Notes: a model not told the origin generated them from the sequence alone. 64,000 bases of DNA from Mucilaginibacter sp. (GCF_028288185.1 NZ_JAQBOF010000038.1:17434-81433), one strand, 5' to 3'. Shown: positions 18,117-28,400, counted from the stretch's first letter. Numbers and translations: made by a program.

Positions 18117-19279
18117 TGAATAAACAACTGCGCCAAATAATAACACTTTTTTTCCTAATATTTTTCGCACAAATTTCTACTGCGCAAGATAAAAATATAT
18201 TGCCTGATTGGGCATTTGGTGGTTTTACGCGGCCCGCCGGGATCAACCCGATCATTTCGCCTGATATTGATGCAACGTTCCTGGACCCGATGAGCAAGTC
18301 GACTATACATTGGGAAGCTAACGATACGTTTAATCCAGCGGCAACGGTAAAGAACGGGCGAATTGTTGTGCTTTACCGGTCCGAAGATAAAAGCGGGGTA
18401 AATATTGGTACCCGTACCTCGCGGTTAGGTTATGCCAGCAGTACCGATGGCCGGCACTTTACCCGTAAAACCGAACCTGTTTTTTACCCGGCAGATGATA
18501 GCCAGAAAGAATACGAATGGCCCGGCGGTTGCGAGGATCCGCGTGTAGCCGTAACAGAAGACGGTACTTATGTAGTACTCTATACCCAATGGAACCGCAA
18601 AGTGCCGCGCTTAGGCGTAGCAACATCAAAGGACCTGATCCATTGGGACAAACACGGGCCGATATTTAAAACAGCTTATGATGGCAAATTTTTTAATATC
18701 GCCAGTAAATCGGCTTCTATTCTAACACAACTAAAAGGAGATAAACAGGTAATTGCCAAAGTGAACGGCAAATATTTTATATACTGGGGCGAGCAGCATG
18801 TTTACGCGGCAACGTCAACTAATCTGGTAGATTGGTCGCCATTGGTTGATGATAAGGGTGATCTGTTAATACTGGCATCGCCACGCAAAGGTTTTTTTGA
18901 CAGCGACCTAACCGAGTGCGGTCCGCCCGCCATACTGACTAAAAAGGGCATCATCCTTTTCTACAATGGCAAAAATCATCTCGGTAATGGCGGCGATAAG
19001 CGCTTTAACGGTAACTCGTACTGCGCCGGGCAAATGCTGTTTGATAAAGCCGATCCAACTAAACTGATGGCCCGTTTAGATGTGCCTTTTCTTCGCCCCA
19101 TGGAGCCATTTGAAAAAAGCGGACAATACGTAAACGGCACCGTGTTTATTGAAGGCATGGCCTGGTTTAAACATAAATGGTATTTGTATTATGGCTGTGC
19201 CGACTCACGGGTTGGCGTAGCTGTTTATGACCCAACGCATCCGGCTGCGCCGGACCCAATTACAAATGAGGTTAAGTAA
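18116..19279 (+). CDS. GH130-family beta-mannoside hydrolase or phosphorylase
   Basis: Encodes 387 residues with a signal peptide (ending ISTAQD), so it acts outside the cytosol. The five-bladed propeller of GH130 is indicated by NPAATVKNGRIVVLYR, GGCEDPRV with the catalytic Asp at D141, LGVATSKDLIHW, the mid-protein KYFIYWGEQHVYAATS, and the terminal YYGCADSRVGVAV. A secreted location favours a hydrolase (such as the beta-1,2-mannosidases) over a cytosolic phosphorylase; this is inference. It is the last gene of the rightward glycan operon, coupled to the DUF5060 gene by a one-base overlap and convergent with the ModA-like gene. Confidence 0.88.
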   Translation: MNKQLRQIITLFFLIFFAQISTAQDKNILPDWAFGGFTRPAGINPIISPDIDATFLDPMSKSTIHWEANDTFNPAATVKNGRIVVLYRSEDKSGVNIGTRTSRLGYASSTDGRHFTRKTEPVFYPADDSQKEYEWPGGCEDPRVAVTEDGTYVVLYTQWNRKVPRLGVATSKDLIHWDKHGPIFKTAYDGKFFNIASKSASILTQLKGDKQVIAKVNGKYFIYWGEQHVYAATSTNLVDWSPLVDDKGDLLILASPRKGFFDSDLTECGPPAILTKKGIILFYNGKNHLGNGGDKRFNGNSYCAGQMLFDKADPTKLMARLDVPFLRPMEPFEKSGQYVNGTVFIEGMAWFKHKWYLYYGCADSRVGVAVYDPTHPAAPDPITNEVK

Positions 19280-19297
19280 AAATTAGCTGTTTATAAC

Positions 19298-20209
19298 CTA
19301 TTTACTTGCAAATCCATATTTACGGTAAATGGCTTTAGCTGTAGGGCTTATTAAAAAATCCATAAATAGCTTTGCGGCTTCTGCGTGTGGCGCGTCTTTT
19401 AATAATCCGGCTATGTAAGCGGCATTAATGTTTTCATTTGCGGGTATCTCTACCATATCAACCGGGTGTTTAAGCATCATTTGATAATAAGCTTCGCTAT
19501 ACCATACCGGTGCCGCGTCGGATTGATTGTACATTATCCGCATGGGTGTTTGGCGGTGATGGATCTGGGTTAAATAAGTGGTGCTATCTTTTATTTTGTC
19601 CTCCATTATGGTTTTGCGCAAGGTTTCGGTGCCGGCTATTACGTAGGCTTTTTCTATTTGTTTGCCTATACCTTCCCACTCGGGGTTGGGCATACTTACG
19701 CGTACATCGGGCCGGGCCAGGTCCTTCAACCCTTTTATCTTTTTTGGATTACCCTTTTGTACCATAATGGCCAGGTTGTTAGAAGCATAGGTTTCGGTAG
19801 CGGCGAAGTATTGAGGCATTTCGTCAAAAGCGCTTTTGCCTGCGGTATAAATATCAGGTTTTAAAGTAATGCGCATATTGCCGATAGTGACAGACCCCCC
19901 GGCGATCTGCTTTGCTAAAATACCGGGCGGCAATGTTTCTGCAAAAATGCGCTGGTATTGCGGATGTTCTTTTTTAAATGCCGCCAGCAAATCATCAATA
20001 CACATAAACTGGTTGCCGGCAAAAAATATTACTAATTGCGGGTCATTAATATCGCCAAACAGATCGGGTACGTTATCAATGCCAGGTATAGTAAACATTA
20101 CTTTACTGGGTGGCGGGGTGTTCCATGGTGGGTCAAAACTATGATCCTGTGCTTTTACAAGGCTGGTTAACACGGTTAATATTAATGCTATGCGAAGGGA
20201 GTTTTTCAT
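19298..20209 (-). CDS. Orphan periplasmic substrate-binding protein (ModA-like, PBP type 2)
   Basis: Encodes 303 residues with a signal peptide (MKNSLRIALILTVLTSLVKAQ). The sequence pattern is that of class 2 periplasmic binding proteins: VIFFAGNQFMCIDDLLAAF near the start, TYASNNLAIMVQKGNPKKI, DLARPDVRVSMPNPEWEG, and AAKLFMDFLISPTAKAIYRKYGF at the end, as in molybdate or related anion binders. The DPQLVIFFAGNQ stretch is where ModA has its first ligand loop. No permease or ATPase gene is nearby, so it either works with a distant transporter or has a sensory role. It is convergent with GH130, 18 bases apart, and lies downstream of the tRNA on the same strand. Confidence 0.78.
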   Translation of the reverse strand: MKNSLRIALILTVLTSLVKAQDHSFDPPWNTPPPSKVMFTIPGIDNVPDLFGDINDPQLVIFFAGNQFMCIDDLLAAFKKEHPQYQRIFAETLPPGILAKQIAGGSVTIGNMRITLKPDIYTAGKSAFDEMPQYFAATETYASNNLAIMVQKGNPKKIKGLKDLARPDVRVSMPNPEWEGIGKQIEKAYVIAGTETLRKTIMEDKIKDSTTYLTQIHHRQTPMRIMYNQSDAAPVWYSEAYYQMMLKHPVDMVEIPANENINAAYIAGLLKDAPHAEAAKLFMDFLISPTAKAIYRKYGFASK

Positions 20210-20222
20210 AAGTGTTTTAATG

Positions 20223-20256
20223 AAAAAAGGCTTTTAAGGGTAACCCTTAAAAGCCT
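20223..20256 (-). terminator. Rho-independent terminator downstream of tRNA-Met
   Basis: A perfect 13-bp stem, AGGCTTTTAAGGG / CCCTTAAAAGCCT (20228-20240 and 20244-20256) with a 3-base loop. On the minus strand the stem is followed by six T (the A-run 20223-20228). It would end the tRNA transcript. Confidence 0.88.
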
Positions 20257-20267
20257 GACTGTCAATG

Positions 20268-20341
20268 TAGCGGGGAGCAGGATCGAACTGCCGACCTTAG
20301 GGTTATGAATCCTACGCTCTAACCATCTGAGCTACCCCGCC
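20268..20341 (-). tRNA. tRNA-Met (CAT), elongator type
   Basis: A complete 74-base cloverleaf on the minus strand. Acceptor GGCGGGG pairs with CCCCGCT, the D-arm stem is GCTC/GAGC, the anticodon loop TTCATAA carries CAT at 34-36, and the T-arm is GGCAG-TTCGATC-CTGCT. One A-C mismatch sits at 31-39 of the anticodon stem. The G1-U72 pair and lack of the three GC pairs next to the anticodon loop argue against an initiator. A CAT anticodon could also belong to tRNA-Ile2 (lysidine), but the fold favours elongator Met. CCA is not encoded. A terminator follows 12 bases downstream. Confidence 0.93.
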
Positions 20342-20501
20342 GTTTATTTCTTGGAAGCATTATTTAAGTTAAAGCTAATCTATTGATTACATTCGCCTTA
20401 AATATTTACCTCCTTAAAAAGGTTTGCAAATATAGGGAAAATTCGTTTCCTTTAGAAAAAATGTTAATATTGTGGCTTAAGCCCTGAATTATAGACCCCT
20501 T

Positions 20502-20882
20502 ATGTCTGAGAAGAAAAAATTTAATATTGAGTATGAAATAAAATCGTCACCACGAATATTATATACTTTCCTAAATGAGCCCAACGGGCTTACCCAATGG
20601 TTTGCTGATGATGTAAGCGTACGCGACCAGATTTATACCTTTACCTGGGATGGTGAACAGCAAAAGGCCAAACTAATGGCTATAAAAGAAAACAAGCTGG
20701 TAAAATTTAAATGGGATGATGACGAGCCGCAGTGCTATTTCGAAATGGAAATAATACAGGACGAACTTACCAATGATGTGGCCCTGAGTGTTACTGATTT
20801 TGCCACCGAAGAAACTATTGGCGAACGCAAACTGATCTGGGATAACCAGATACAGTACCTTATTAGCGTACTGGGCGCATAA
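20502..20882 (+). CDS. START-like domain protein (SRPBCC superfamily)
   Basis: Encodes 126 residues. The opening FNIEYEIKSSPRILYTFL and NEPNGLTQWFADDVSV, then VKFKWDDDEPQCYFEMEI and a final helix starting at IWDNQIQYLI, match the small START-like family found in Bacteroidota next to lipid or LPS genes. It is a helix-grip fold expected to hold a hydrophobic ligand in the cytosol. It is 28 bases upstream of an LptF/LptG permease and probably co-transcribed with it, hinting at a link with envelope lipids. The biochemical role of the family is unknown. Length is usual for the family. Confidence 0.88.
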   Translation: MSEKKKFNIEYEIKSSPRILYTFLNEPNGLTQWFADDVSVRDQIYTFTWDGEQQKAKLMAIKENKLVKFKWDDDEPQCYFEMEIIQDELTNDVALSVTDFATEETIGERKLIWDNQIQYLISVLGA

Positions 20883-20910
20883 AGCTTTAATTATTTCGTT
20901 AATTTGTAAC

Positions 20911-22356
20911 GTGAAGAAGCTGCACCTTTTATTACTCAAATCTTTCATCAGGCCATTTTTAGTGACCTTTTTGATAGTAATGTTTGTGTTGTTGATGCTA
21001 TTTTTATGGAAATACATTGACGACCTTATAGGTAAAGGTTTTGAGTGGTACGTTATTTTAGAGTTGATGCTGTATGCTTCGGCTACTAATGTGGCTATGG
21101 CGCTCCCACTGTCTGTATTGCTCTCCTCCATCATGACCTATGGTAGTTTGGGAGAAAATTATGAGTTGGTTGCTATTAAATCTGCCGGTATATCATTAAA
21201 CCGGGCTGTCTATCCCATGTTTGTGGTGGTGCTTCTGTTAAGCATAAGCGCGTTTTTCTTTTCTGATTACATGCTTCCAAAGGCAAATCTTAAATATTAT
21301 TCGTTGCTGTATGATGCCCGTAACCAAAAGTCGGCCAATTTTTTGCCCGAGGGTGTGTTTAGCAACAGCTTCCCCAACTTTACCATACGTGTAGATAAAA
21401 AGGACGAAGACGGGCAAACGCTGCACGGCCTTACTATCTATAAAAAAACGGTTGATAATGACCCTGCATATGTAATGAAGGCCAAAACCGGCAGAATGTA
21501 CCGGTCGAACGATAACCGTTACCTGATCATAGAGCTTGAAGATGGCATACGTTATGCGGAAACACCTGGAGGGAATAATTTTAACCCTAACCCGCGGCAA
21601 GTGTTTACCCGCTTTAGGTTTAAATCAGCTCGAAATAAGCTTGACCTTGCCGGCCTTGCATTTAAACGTACCGACCCCAACGGTTTTAGGGGCGCTTTCC
21701 AGATGATGGATAGAAGGTTATTAAAAGATACCATGGCCATCATGGGCCATTTTATTGATAGCAGCGGCAGGGCCAATTATCCGTTAATAAGGGCTTATAT
21801 TAAATACTTTTCTATTCCCGCAAAATCAGACGCTGTAAAAACCTATGTTGCCTATAAACACGGTGCTATGGAGTATGGCGATAACTCTGCAAAATCAAGC
21901 TATATTACCAACGCGATAAGTGAGGCCAGGTCCATCCAGGACTTGGTGAAGGTAAAGGCCGACCGTATGGACGAATTGATTAAAAATCAACGCAGCGCTT
22001 ATGCGCAATATCAGGTAAAGTTTACGCTTTCGGTATCATGTATAGCGCTGTTTTTAATTGGCGCGCCAATGGGGGCAATTATCCGTAAAGGCGGGTTGGG
22101 TTTGCCGGTAGTTATATCGGTGATTTTCTTTTTGCTGTTTTATATCATTAAAACTATTGGAGAAAAAGCGGCTCACGAAGGCAATGTTTCCGGAATCTTT
22201 GGAGCATGGATATCTATCATAGTTATAACCCCGATAGGTATATTCTTGTCCTATAAAGCAGCTACCGATTCTGCATTATTTGATATGGAATTATACAAAC
22301 GTTTTTTCAATAACCTTTTCAAATCAAATAAAAAGGAAGACGATGTTGAAAAATAG
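20911..22356 (+). CDS. LptF/LptG-family LPS export permease (YjgP/YjgQ)
   Basis: Encodes 481 residues, starting at GTG. The N-terminal KLHLLLLKSFIRPFLVTF is the standard opening of LptF/G proteins. Transmembrane helices fall at about 15-35, 55-80 and 97-117, then a long periplasmic beta-jellyroll region (about 120-360, with DGQTLHGLTIYKK), then three more helices near 365-465. With LptB it would extract LPS from the inner membrane and pass it to the periplasmic bridge. Bacteroidota often have single LptF/G genes scattered around the chromosome, as here. It follows the START-like gene by 28 bases. Whether it plays the LptF or LptG part cannot be told from sequence reading. Confidence 0.93.
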   Translation: MKKLHLLLLKSFIRPFLVTFLIVMFVLLMLFLWKYIDDLIGKGFEWYVILELMLYASATNVAMALPLSVLLSSIMTYGSLGENYELVAIKSAGISLNRAVYPMFVVVLLLSISAFFFSDYMLPKANLKYYSLLYDARNQKSANFLPEGVFSNSFPNFTIRVDKKDEDGQTLHGLTIYKKTVDNDPAYVMKAKTGRMYRSNDNRYLIIELEDGIRYAETPGGNNFNPNPRQVFTRFRFKSARNKLDLAGLAFKRTDPNGFRGAFQMMDRRLLKDTMAIMGHFIDSSGRANYPLIRAYIKYFSIPAKSDAVKTYVAYKHGAMEYGDNSAKSSYITNAISEARSIQDLVKVKADRMDELIKNQRSAYAQYQVKFTLSVSCIALFLIGAPMGAIIRKGGLGLPVVISVIFFLLFYIIKTIGEKAAHEGNVSGIFGAWISIIVITPIGIFLSYKAATDSALFDMELYKRFFNNLFKSNKKEDDVEK

Positions 22357-22357
22357 T

Positions 22358-22381
22358 TAATAGAACTTCATAGTTCTATTA
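22358..22381 (+). terminator. Possible terminator after the LptF/G gene
   Basis: A perfect 10-bp stem, TAATAGAACT / AGTTCTATTA, with loop TCAT, directly after the stop codon. The stem is AT-rich and there is no long T-run, so the call is tentative. Confidence 0.4.
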
Positions 22382-22412
22382 TGTCGACTAGTTAAACCTT
22401 AATGGTAAATAA

Positions 22413-24098
22413 ATGCAATCAAATACAGTGACAAAATCTTTTTTTGCTGATAAGGCTTGGTGGCTTTTTGGATTTGTTTTAATTGTAAATTTTGCGCAAT
22501 CACTATTCTCGCCTTTACTAAATGACGAGCCTTATTATTGGCTTTATGCTCAATATCCTAGCTGGGGTTATTTTGATCATCCGCCTATGATAGCGTTTCT
22601 AATAAAAATAGGCAGCTCTATATGTAATAATGAAATAGGTGTTAGGTTATTAAGCTCAATAATTGGTAGTTTAACTTTTTACCTCATTTATAAAATTATA
22701 GAGGGCGAGGCCGAAAAGCCCGTTAACTTTAAGCTGGTATCGCTTTTATTACTTTCGTCAATATTTTTAAATCTATACTCGTTTTTGGCTATTCCGGATA
22801 CGCCAATGCTGTTTTTTGCAGTATTGTTTCTTTACACCTATCGCAGGTATTTAAATGCGGATAGCTTTTTAAATGCAGCTATATTAGCTATAGTAACATC
22901 GTTATTGTTATACTCTAAATATCACGGTATATTATTAGTTGGCTTTACCATATTATCTAACAGGCAACTGGTTTTTAAAAGGTCGTTTTATCTCGTTTTC
23001 CTAATAACTGTACTACTGTATATACCCCATGTTTATTGGGAGGCGCAAAATGGTTATCCCACTATTATTTTCCAGTTTTTTGAGCGGGCCAACGCGGTTG
23101 ATATACAACATGTGTTAAGTTATCTGGGCGAGCAGGCTGCCGTTACCGGGCCGGTAATTTTGTTTGTATTCAGTATTTTATCTAAACCCAAAAATCAGTT
23201 TCAAAAGGCGCTAAAATACAATGTGACAGGGGTTTTTCTTTTCTTTTTACTGTCCTCATTTAAAGAAATGGTAAATGTGCATTGGACTGCCATAGCATTT
23301 CCCGCTATGCTTTGCCTGGCATATTTGTATATCGAAAACATTAAGATTAATAAAAATTTTATCTATGGGGCATTGATCTTCAACCTGATAGTGGTTATAC
23401 TTTTCAGGCTGAATTTGATCTTTGATTTTCGTCCGATATCAAATTTTAATGATAAAAATCCAAAGCTAATGGCAACTATGCTAAAAGCTAAGTCAAAAGG
23501 TTATCCCTTGGTTTTTAGCAACATGTACAATGAGCCTTCATACTATAGGTTTTATACCCATGATGAATGTTTTGCGGTAAATGATATCTGGTTTAAAAAA
23601 ACACAATACAATTATCTGCCTCAACTGGAAGAAAAATTTGAAGGAAAGACTGTTTGCTATGTTTCTGACGGGCCAATTGATAAATCAAGCGAAGAAGTTA
23701 GCGTACCACACGGAAACAAATATTTCCTTACTACCATTCCCGGTTTTTCATCTTTTAACAATATAAAAATAGATGTATTAAGCACGACCGATTTTAAAGC
23801 ATCGGCCGAAAGCAAGATCCTGATTAACATGTTTAATAGATTGCCTCTTGCCGAAGAAAAGCTACTTAAATCGCAAGGAGCCTATTTGATTCTCACGTTC
23901 GTTAATAATAAAACCCAGGCCCCTTTTTATTATAGGTACGATAAATATTTAGATATAACTAACCCCTATGGGGTAATTTTTACATTCGAGGCGCCGCCTG
24001 TTGCAGGCGAGTATAGGTATGTTTTCTCTATAGTAATACCTAACCATATTTATGTAGGCTTTAACAGCAAGATCTCTAATTGCAAGGTAGCGCTATAA
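22413..24098 (+). CDS. Membrane glycosyltransferase of the GT39/ArnT (PMT_2) type
   Basis: Encodes 561 residues. The first luminal loop has the catalytic-type NDEPYYWLYAQYPSWGYFDHPP, where the DEPYYW acid motif and FDHPP motif are typical of ArnT-like polyprenyl-phosphate sugar transferases. Some 10-12 transmembrane helices follow over residues 15-350, then a soluble periplasmic domain of about 200 residues. It would move a sugar from undecaprenyl phosphate to a lipid or protein acceptor on the periplasmic side; lipid A or a surface glycan is plausible given the LptF/G gene upstream. Acceptor and sugar are unknown. Its codon use looks slightly more AT-rich than its neighbours. Confidence 0.85.
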   Translation: MQSNTVTKSFFADKAWWLFGFVLIVNFAQSLFSPLLNDEPYYWLYAQYPSWGYFDHPPMIAFLIKIGSSICNNEIGVRLLSSIIGSLTFYLIYKIIEGEAEKPVNFKLVSLLLLSSIFLNLYSFLAIPDTPMLFFAVLFLYTYRRYLNADSFLNAAILAIVTSLLLYSKYHGILLVGFTILSNRQLVFKRSFYLVFLITVLLYIPHVYWEAQNGYPTIIFQFFERANAVDIQHVLSYLGEQAAVTGPVILFVFSILSKPKNQFQKALKYNVTGVFLFFLLSSFKEMVNVHWTAIAFPAMLCLAYLYIENIKINKNFIYGALIFNLIVVILFRLNLIFDFRPISNFNDKNPKLMATMLKAKSKGYPLVFSNMYNEPSYYRFYTHDECFAVNDIWFKKTQYNYLPQLEEKFEGKTVCYVSDGPIDKSSEEVSVPHGNKYFLTTIPGFSSFNNIKIDVLSTTDFKASAESKILINMFNRLPLAEEKLLKSQGAYLILTFVNNKTQAPFYYRYDKYLDITNPYGVIFTFEAPPVAGEYRYVFSIVIPNHIYVGFNSKISNCKVAL

Positions 24099-24152
24099 TG
24101 AGTCGGTATTATTATTTACAAAGCACAGACCCGAATATTTTTTATTATCAGT

Positions 24153-24160
24153 TAACTTTG
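24153..24160 (+). promoter_or_regulatory. Bacteroidota -7 box upstream of ribBA
   Basis: TAACTTTG is an exact TAnnTTTG match, 49 bases before the ribBA start. A clear -33 TTTG at the usual distance is lacking. No FMN riboswitch fits in the 111-base gap. Confidence 0.5.
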
Positions 24161-24209
24161 TAGTTATAAGCTGCGTATTGATAAATATGAAGCTGTCAAA
24201 TTTGATAAA

Positions 24210-25412
24210 ATGCTAAACACCATACCAGAAGCCATAGAAGCTATAAAAGCGGGTAAAATTATAATTGTTGTTGACGATGAGGATAGAGAGAATGAAGGTG
24301 ACTTTTTAACTGCTGCGCGCTATGCTACGCCAGAAGCTATAAACTTTATGGTACATCATGGCCGTGGACTAGTTTGTGCCCCTATTACGCAACAACGCGC
24401 TACCGAGCTTGAATTGGAGCCTATGGTGAGCAATAACACAACATCATACGAAACCAATTTTACAGTTTCAGTTGATCTGCTGGAGGGTTGCACTACCGGT
24501 ATTTCGGCTACTGATCGATCAAAAACTGTAATGGCGTTAATTGACCCAGCTACAAAGCCTGAGGATTTGGGAAGGCCGGGACATATATTTCCGTTGATAG
24601 CAAAAAATGGTGGTGTATTACGCAGGGCAGGCCATACCGAGGCGACCATTGACTTTGCTGTATTGGCTGGGTTAGAACCTGCCGGGGTTATATGCGAAAT
24701 TATGACCGCGAATGGCGATATGGCCCGCATGCCCGAACTATTAGAAATAGCCAAGACATATGACCTTAAAATAGTATCAATAAAAGACCTTATAGCCTAT
24801 AGGCTGGATGCCGAAACCATGATCAAGAAAGAGGTTTCTGTAAGGCTGCCTACTGAATGGGGCGACTTTGAAATGATAGCCTATACACAACTCAACACCG
24901 GCGAAAACCATATTGCTTTGGTGAAAGGCACCTGGGAGCCCAATGAGCCTATTTTAGTGCGCGTACACAGCTCGTGCGTTACTGGTGATATATTTGGATC
25001 ATGCCGTTGCGATTGCGGCCCACAGCTGCATAAATCAATGGAGATGATAGCTAAAGAGGGTAAAGGCGCCATAGTTTACATGAACCAGGAGGGCCGGGGA
25101 ATTGGCCTTGTAAATAAATTAAAAGCCTATAATCTACAGGATAATGGCTTTGATACTGTTGAAGCCAATATTAAACTAGGCTTTGGTATGGACGAACGCG
25201 ACTACGGTATTGGCGCGCAAATACTGCGCAGTCTTGGCATATCAAAAATGCGTTTAATGAGTAACAACCCTAAAAAGCGGGCCGGGCTAATAGGTTACGG
25301 ATTAGAAGTGGTTGAGAACATCCCAATAGAAATAGCTTCAAACCCACATAACGAGGCTTACCTAAAAACCAAGCGCGACAAGATGGACCATACCATCATG
25401 CGCGATCATTAA
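24210..25412 (+). CDS. ribBA: Bifunctional 3,4-dihydroxy-2-butanone-4-phosphate synthase / GTP cyclohydrolase II
   Basis: Encodes 400 residues and supplies both branches of riboflavin synthesis. The N-terminal half (about 1-200) is RibB: VVDDEDRENEGDF binds ribulose-5-phosphate and Mg, and FPLIAKNGGVLRRAGHTEA is conserved. The C-terminal half (about 205-400) is RibA: LVRVHSSCVTGDIFG and CRCDCG give zinc ligands C256, C267 and C269, while YMNQEGRGIG carries the catalytic region. All key residues of both domains are present, so both activities are expected. It ends four bases inside the convergent tamB gene, with overlapping stop codons. No other rib genes are nearby. Confidence 0.97.
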   Translation: MLNTIPEAIEAIKAGKIIIVVDDEDRENEGDFLTAARYATPEAINFMVHHGRGLVCAPITQQRATELELEPMVSNNTTSYETNFTVSVDLLEGCTTGISATDRSKTVMALIDPATKPEDLGRPGHIFPLIAKNGGVLRRAGHTEATIDFAVLAGLEPAGVICEIMTANGDMARMPELLEIAKTYDLKIVSIKDLIAYRLDAETMIKKEVSVRLPTEWGDFEMIAYTQLNTGENHIALVKGTWEPNEPILVRVHSSCVTGDIFGSCRCDCGPQLHKSMEMIAKEGKGAIVYMNQEGRGIGLVNKLKAYNLQDNGFDTVEANIKLGFGMDERDYGIGAQILRSLGISKMRLMSNNPKKRAGLIGYGLEVVENIPIEIASNPHNEAYLKTKRDKMDHTIMRDH

Positions 25413-28400
25413 TTATCGTCTTCGTCCTTTTTAGCCGGTTGCGTAGGTGTAAGCGGGGTAGTAGTTGTAGTATTGCCCGGCGATAACGGCGTGCCTGTTG
25501 GTGTTGCCAGTGGTGTAACCGGGGCACGTTTGCGCCTGCTCATAAACATGTTCCGTATAAACTCGCCAAAAGTGTCAAAATCGCGTTGGTAAACAAGGCC
25601 CAGGCCGTTTACATATTGCGGTGCTAACTGGTCAATAACATTTAAGGTAGTGTTTAGTACCCGGTAAGAGTAACGCGCTGTAAGCGTACCATCAGGCCGT
25701 ATCAGGTATGATGTTTCAAAATCCTTGGTAAGGTCATTAAAGTTCGAATTTAATAAGGTAGTGCTGTTATTAAATAATGTATTGCTACCGGTATTATTAA
25801 ATAAACTTCCGTTAATTAACAGCCTGTTATTTAAGAATTTTAATGATGCGCTGGCATCGTTAAATGAGCGTATGTTAAAATCAAAGTGACTGATATTTGA
25901 TTGCGCTATGATGCTATTGAGCTTATTAAAAGCAAACTCGCTCACCGCGCTGCTGGCGGTGCCCAATACCTGGTTGGTTATATTATTATTTCCACCCGAT
26001 GCGAAATTACGGGTCACAATAACGCTTAATGCCTGCTGGTTGCGGTTGTTGGCATCAGCAAGGTAGGTTGCCAAATCATCTTTTATGGATGGGTTGGTAG
26101 GGAAGTTTAAATTAAAGTTGATGTCCGGATGTATCAGGGATTTGGTAATGATCAACTCGGCTTGCACTAACTCCGTAACATTACCGGCGTTACCACTTTT
26201 GCCATCAGCAAAGCCCGCCGCCGCGTAAAGCGGTTTAGTGGTCGCACGTACCTCGTAAATGGCGTGCAGGTTAATTTCGGCATTGCTGGGGTTACCCGTC
26301 CAGCGGATGGTACCACCCTGTGTTACACTAAAGTTTTTACTGATAAAGTTTTTAGCGGTAAACTCAAACTTACCAGATGTGATTAAGAAATCGCCAAACA
26401 TATCAAAATCGCCCAGGCTGTTTATGCGCAGATTTAGATTCTTTGCCTGGCCAGAGCCGGTCAATACCCCATAATCAGTAGTGATCTTAACAATAGATTT
26501 CTCATCAACCGATAATTCTAAATTTAAAGTTACACCATTAAATGCCTTGATTTTATCTACATGAAGGCCCGTGGTATCTTTATGGCTTACAAATTTTATG
26601 AAATCATAATCGCTAACTGTTGTTGAAGTATTAAGCGGGATATTAAACACGGTGCCGGCTTGTGTAGTGGCTTTAATATTGATATTCATGTTATCAACAG
26701 GGCCGGCAAATTTAAAATCGCCTGTGGCATAGGCGGTACCAAAATACAGGTGATTATCCTTGAATGCCGTATTTAATGCCATTAGGTTAGTAGCTTTCAA
26801 GTCAACATCAAGTGTTGGGTTTGATAGGTTATTCAGGTCAACTTTTCCAGTAGCTGTTCCCTCCCCGCCATGCGCGTCTTTTAATACCAAACTATTGATA
26901 TTGATAACACTATTATTTACACTTAACTTATCATTTGCCGTATAAGACGTTTTTAAATAATTTATGGTAACGCCCGTATTAACCAATGCAATGTCGCCGT
27001 TTAACTCTGGTTTTGCCAGCGACCCTGTTAATTTAAGGTTGGTTGATACGGTGCCCGTTAAGTTAGTTACCAGGCTTTTTACAAAAGGTTCGAAAATGAT
27101 GGCCTCGGTTTGGGTCATTTTAACATCAAAATCAAGCTTGTCATCCGTGCCTTTACCCAGATAATAGGCGCCGCGAATATTAAGTGTTTCAAGCCCGCGG
27201 TTAAGTATATTGATGTTTACATTGGCCCGGCTGCGCTCGTTATCTAAATTTGATACTACCTTAATATTACCCACCATGGTTTTATTCATCTTAAACGAAT
27301 CAATATTAAGGTGCGCGTCAATCCCCGGCGACTTCAGGATCGAGCTAAACAGCACATCGCCATTCATAGTACCACTTAGTTTAATATCCGAAGCTTTGGT
27401 AAGCTCATCAAGCGTACCCATACTAAACTTGCTGAAAGATAATTTTAATTTATCAGCAGGATTATCAGAAATAAAGCCATCTATCCTGGCCAGTTGTAAA
27501 CCGTTAGAAAGCTCAAAGCCCTCTACTTGCGTTTTTCCATCGAGCAAACGTATCCTCACTTGTTCCTGCAAGCGCCATTTTTGATGTTCCAGTATAATAT
27601 CTGATGGCAGTAACATTAGCTTGGCGGTAGTATCTCTGCCAAACTTAACCAAACCATAAAGATCCAGCTGGTTAGCCGCGTCTTTATCAGCCAGCTTAAC
27701 GTTGAATTTTAAGCTGTCCTTATTAATGAAATTGGTAATGTCTATATTTTTAATGAACAGATTTTTACTAAGATCGATCTGTTTTAAGGATAAGTTGATA
27801 CCCAGGTAATTATCACTTGTGCTTTCATCCAAAATAAAATCATGGAAAACAATCTTTTTATAGACGATGGTTTTAATATAGCCGTTAATACTCGCCGTTT
27901 TATCAACCGAATTAAATTTGCCTATAAACGTGCCCTGCTCAGGTATTTTAAGATCAGGCAGGAAAATAGCCGTAAGCGGGTCGAGATTTTTTATCTTCAG
28001 ATTTAACTCGAAGTTCTGTGGTTTTGGTGGGGTGATATCTGCCTGTAAAGAAGGTATGTATTTTTTAGCAATCGTTTTAAAATAGGATGGCAAAGTGGCC
28101 AGGTCATAACGGCCTTTAATGCTGCCATCAATAGCATCAGACTGTATGGCTATCAATCTTGAATCGCCTTTACCTGTTGCTGATAAATACACCGAGTCAA
28201 GCAAATAATTATTACGCGGGTCAATTATCCGTATAGGCGATAGCAGAATATTACCTTCAAAGTTTTTAAGGTTATTGCCAGAGAATTTTGTTTTTATCTG
28301 CGCGCTTATAACAATAGTGTCTTTAATTAATTTTAAAGTATGCAGGTTGGCATCCTGCACGTTAGCCGAAAAATTATATACCGGCAGGGTTGGGTTAAGA

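Noticed and set aside
20268..20341. tRNA as an integration (att) site
   Set aside because: No integrase and no duplicated tRNA 3' end occur nearby.
24099..24209. FMN riboswitch before ribBA
   Set aside because: The gap is only 111 bases and no RFN-type conserved elements can be read; only a -7 box is present.
27210..27584. Long plus-strand frames inside tamB
   Set aside because: They are antisense shadows of a continuous 1500-codon gene with coherent beta-strand periodicity.
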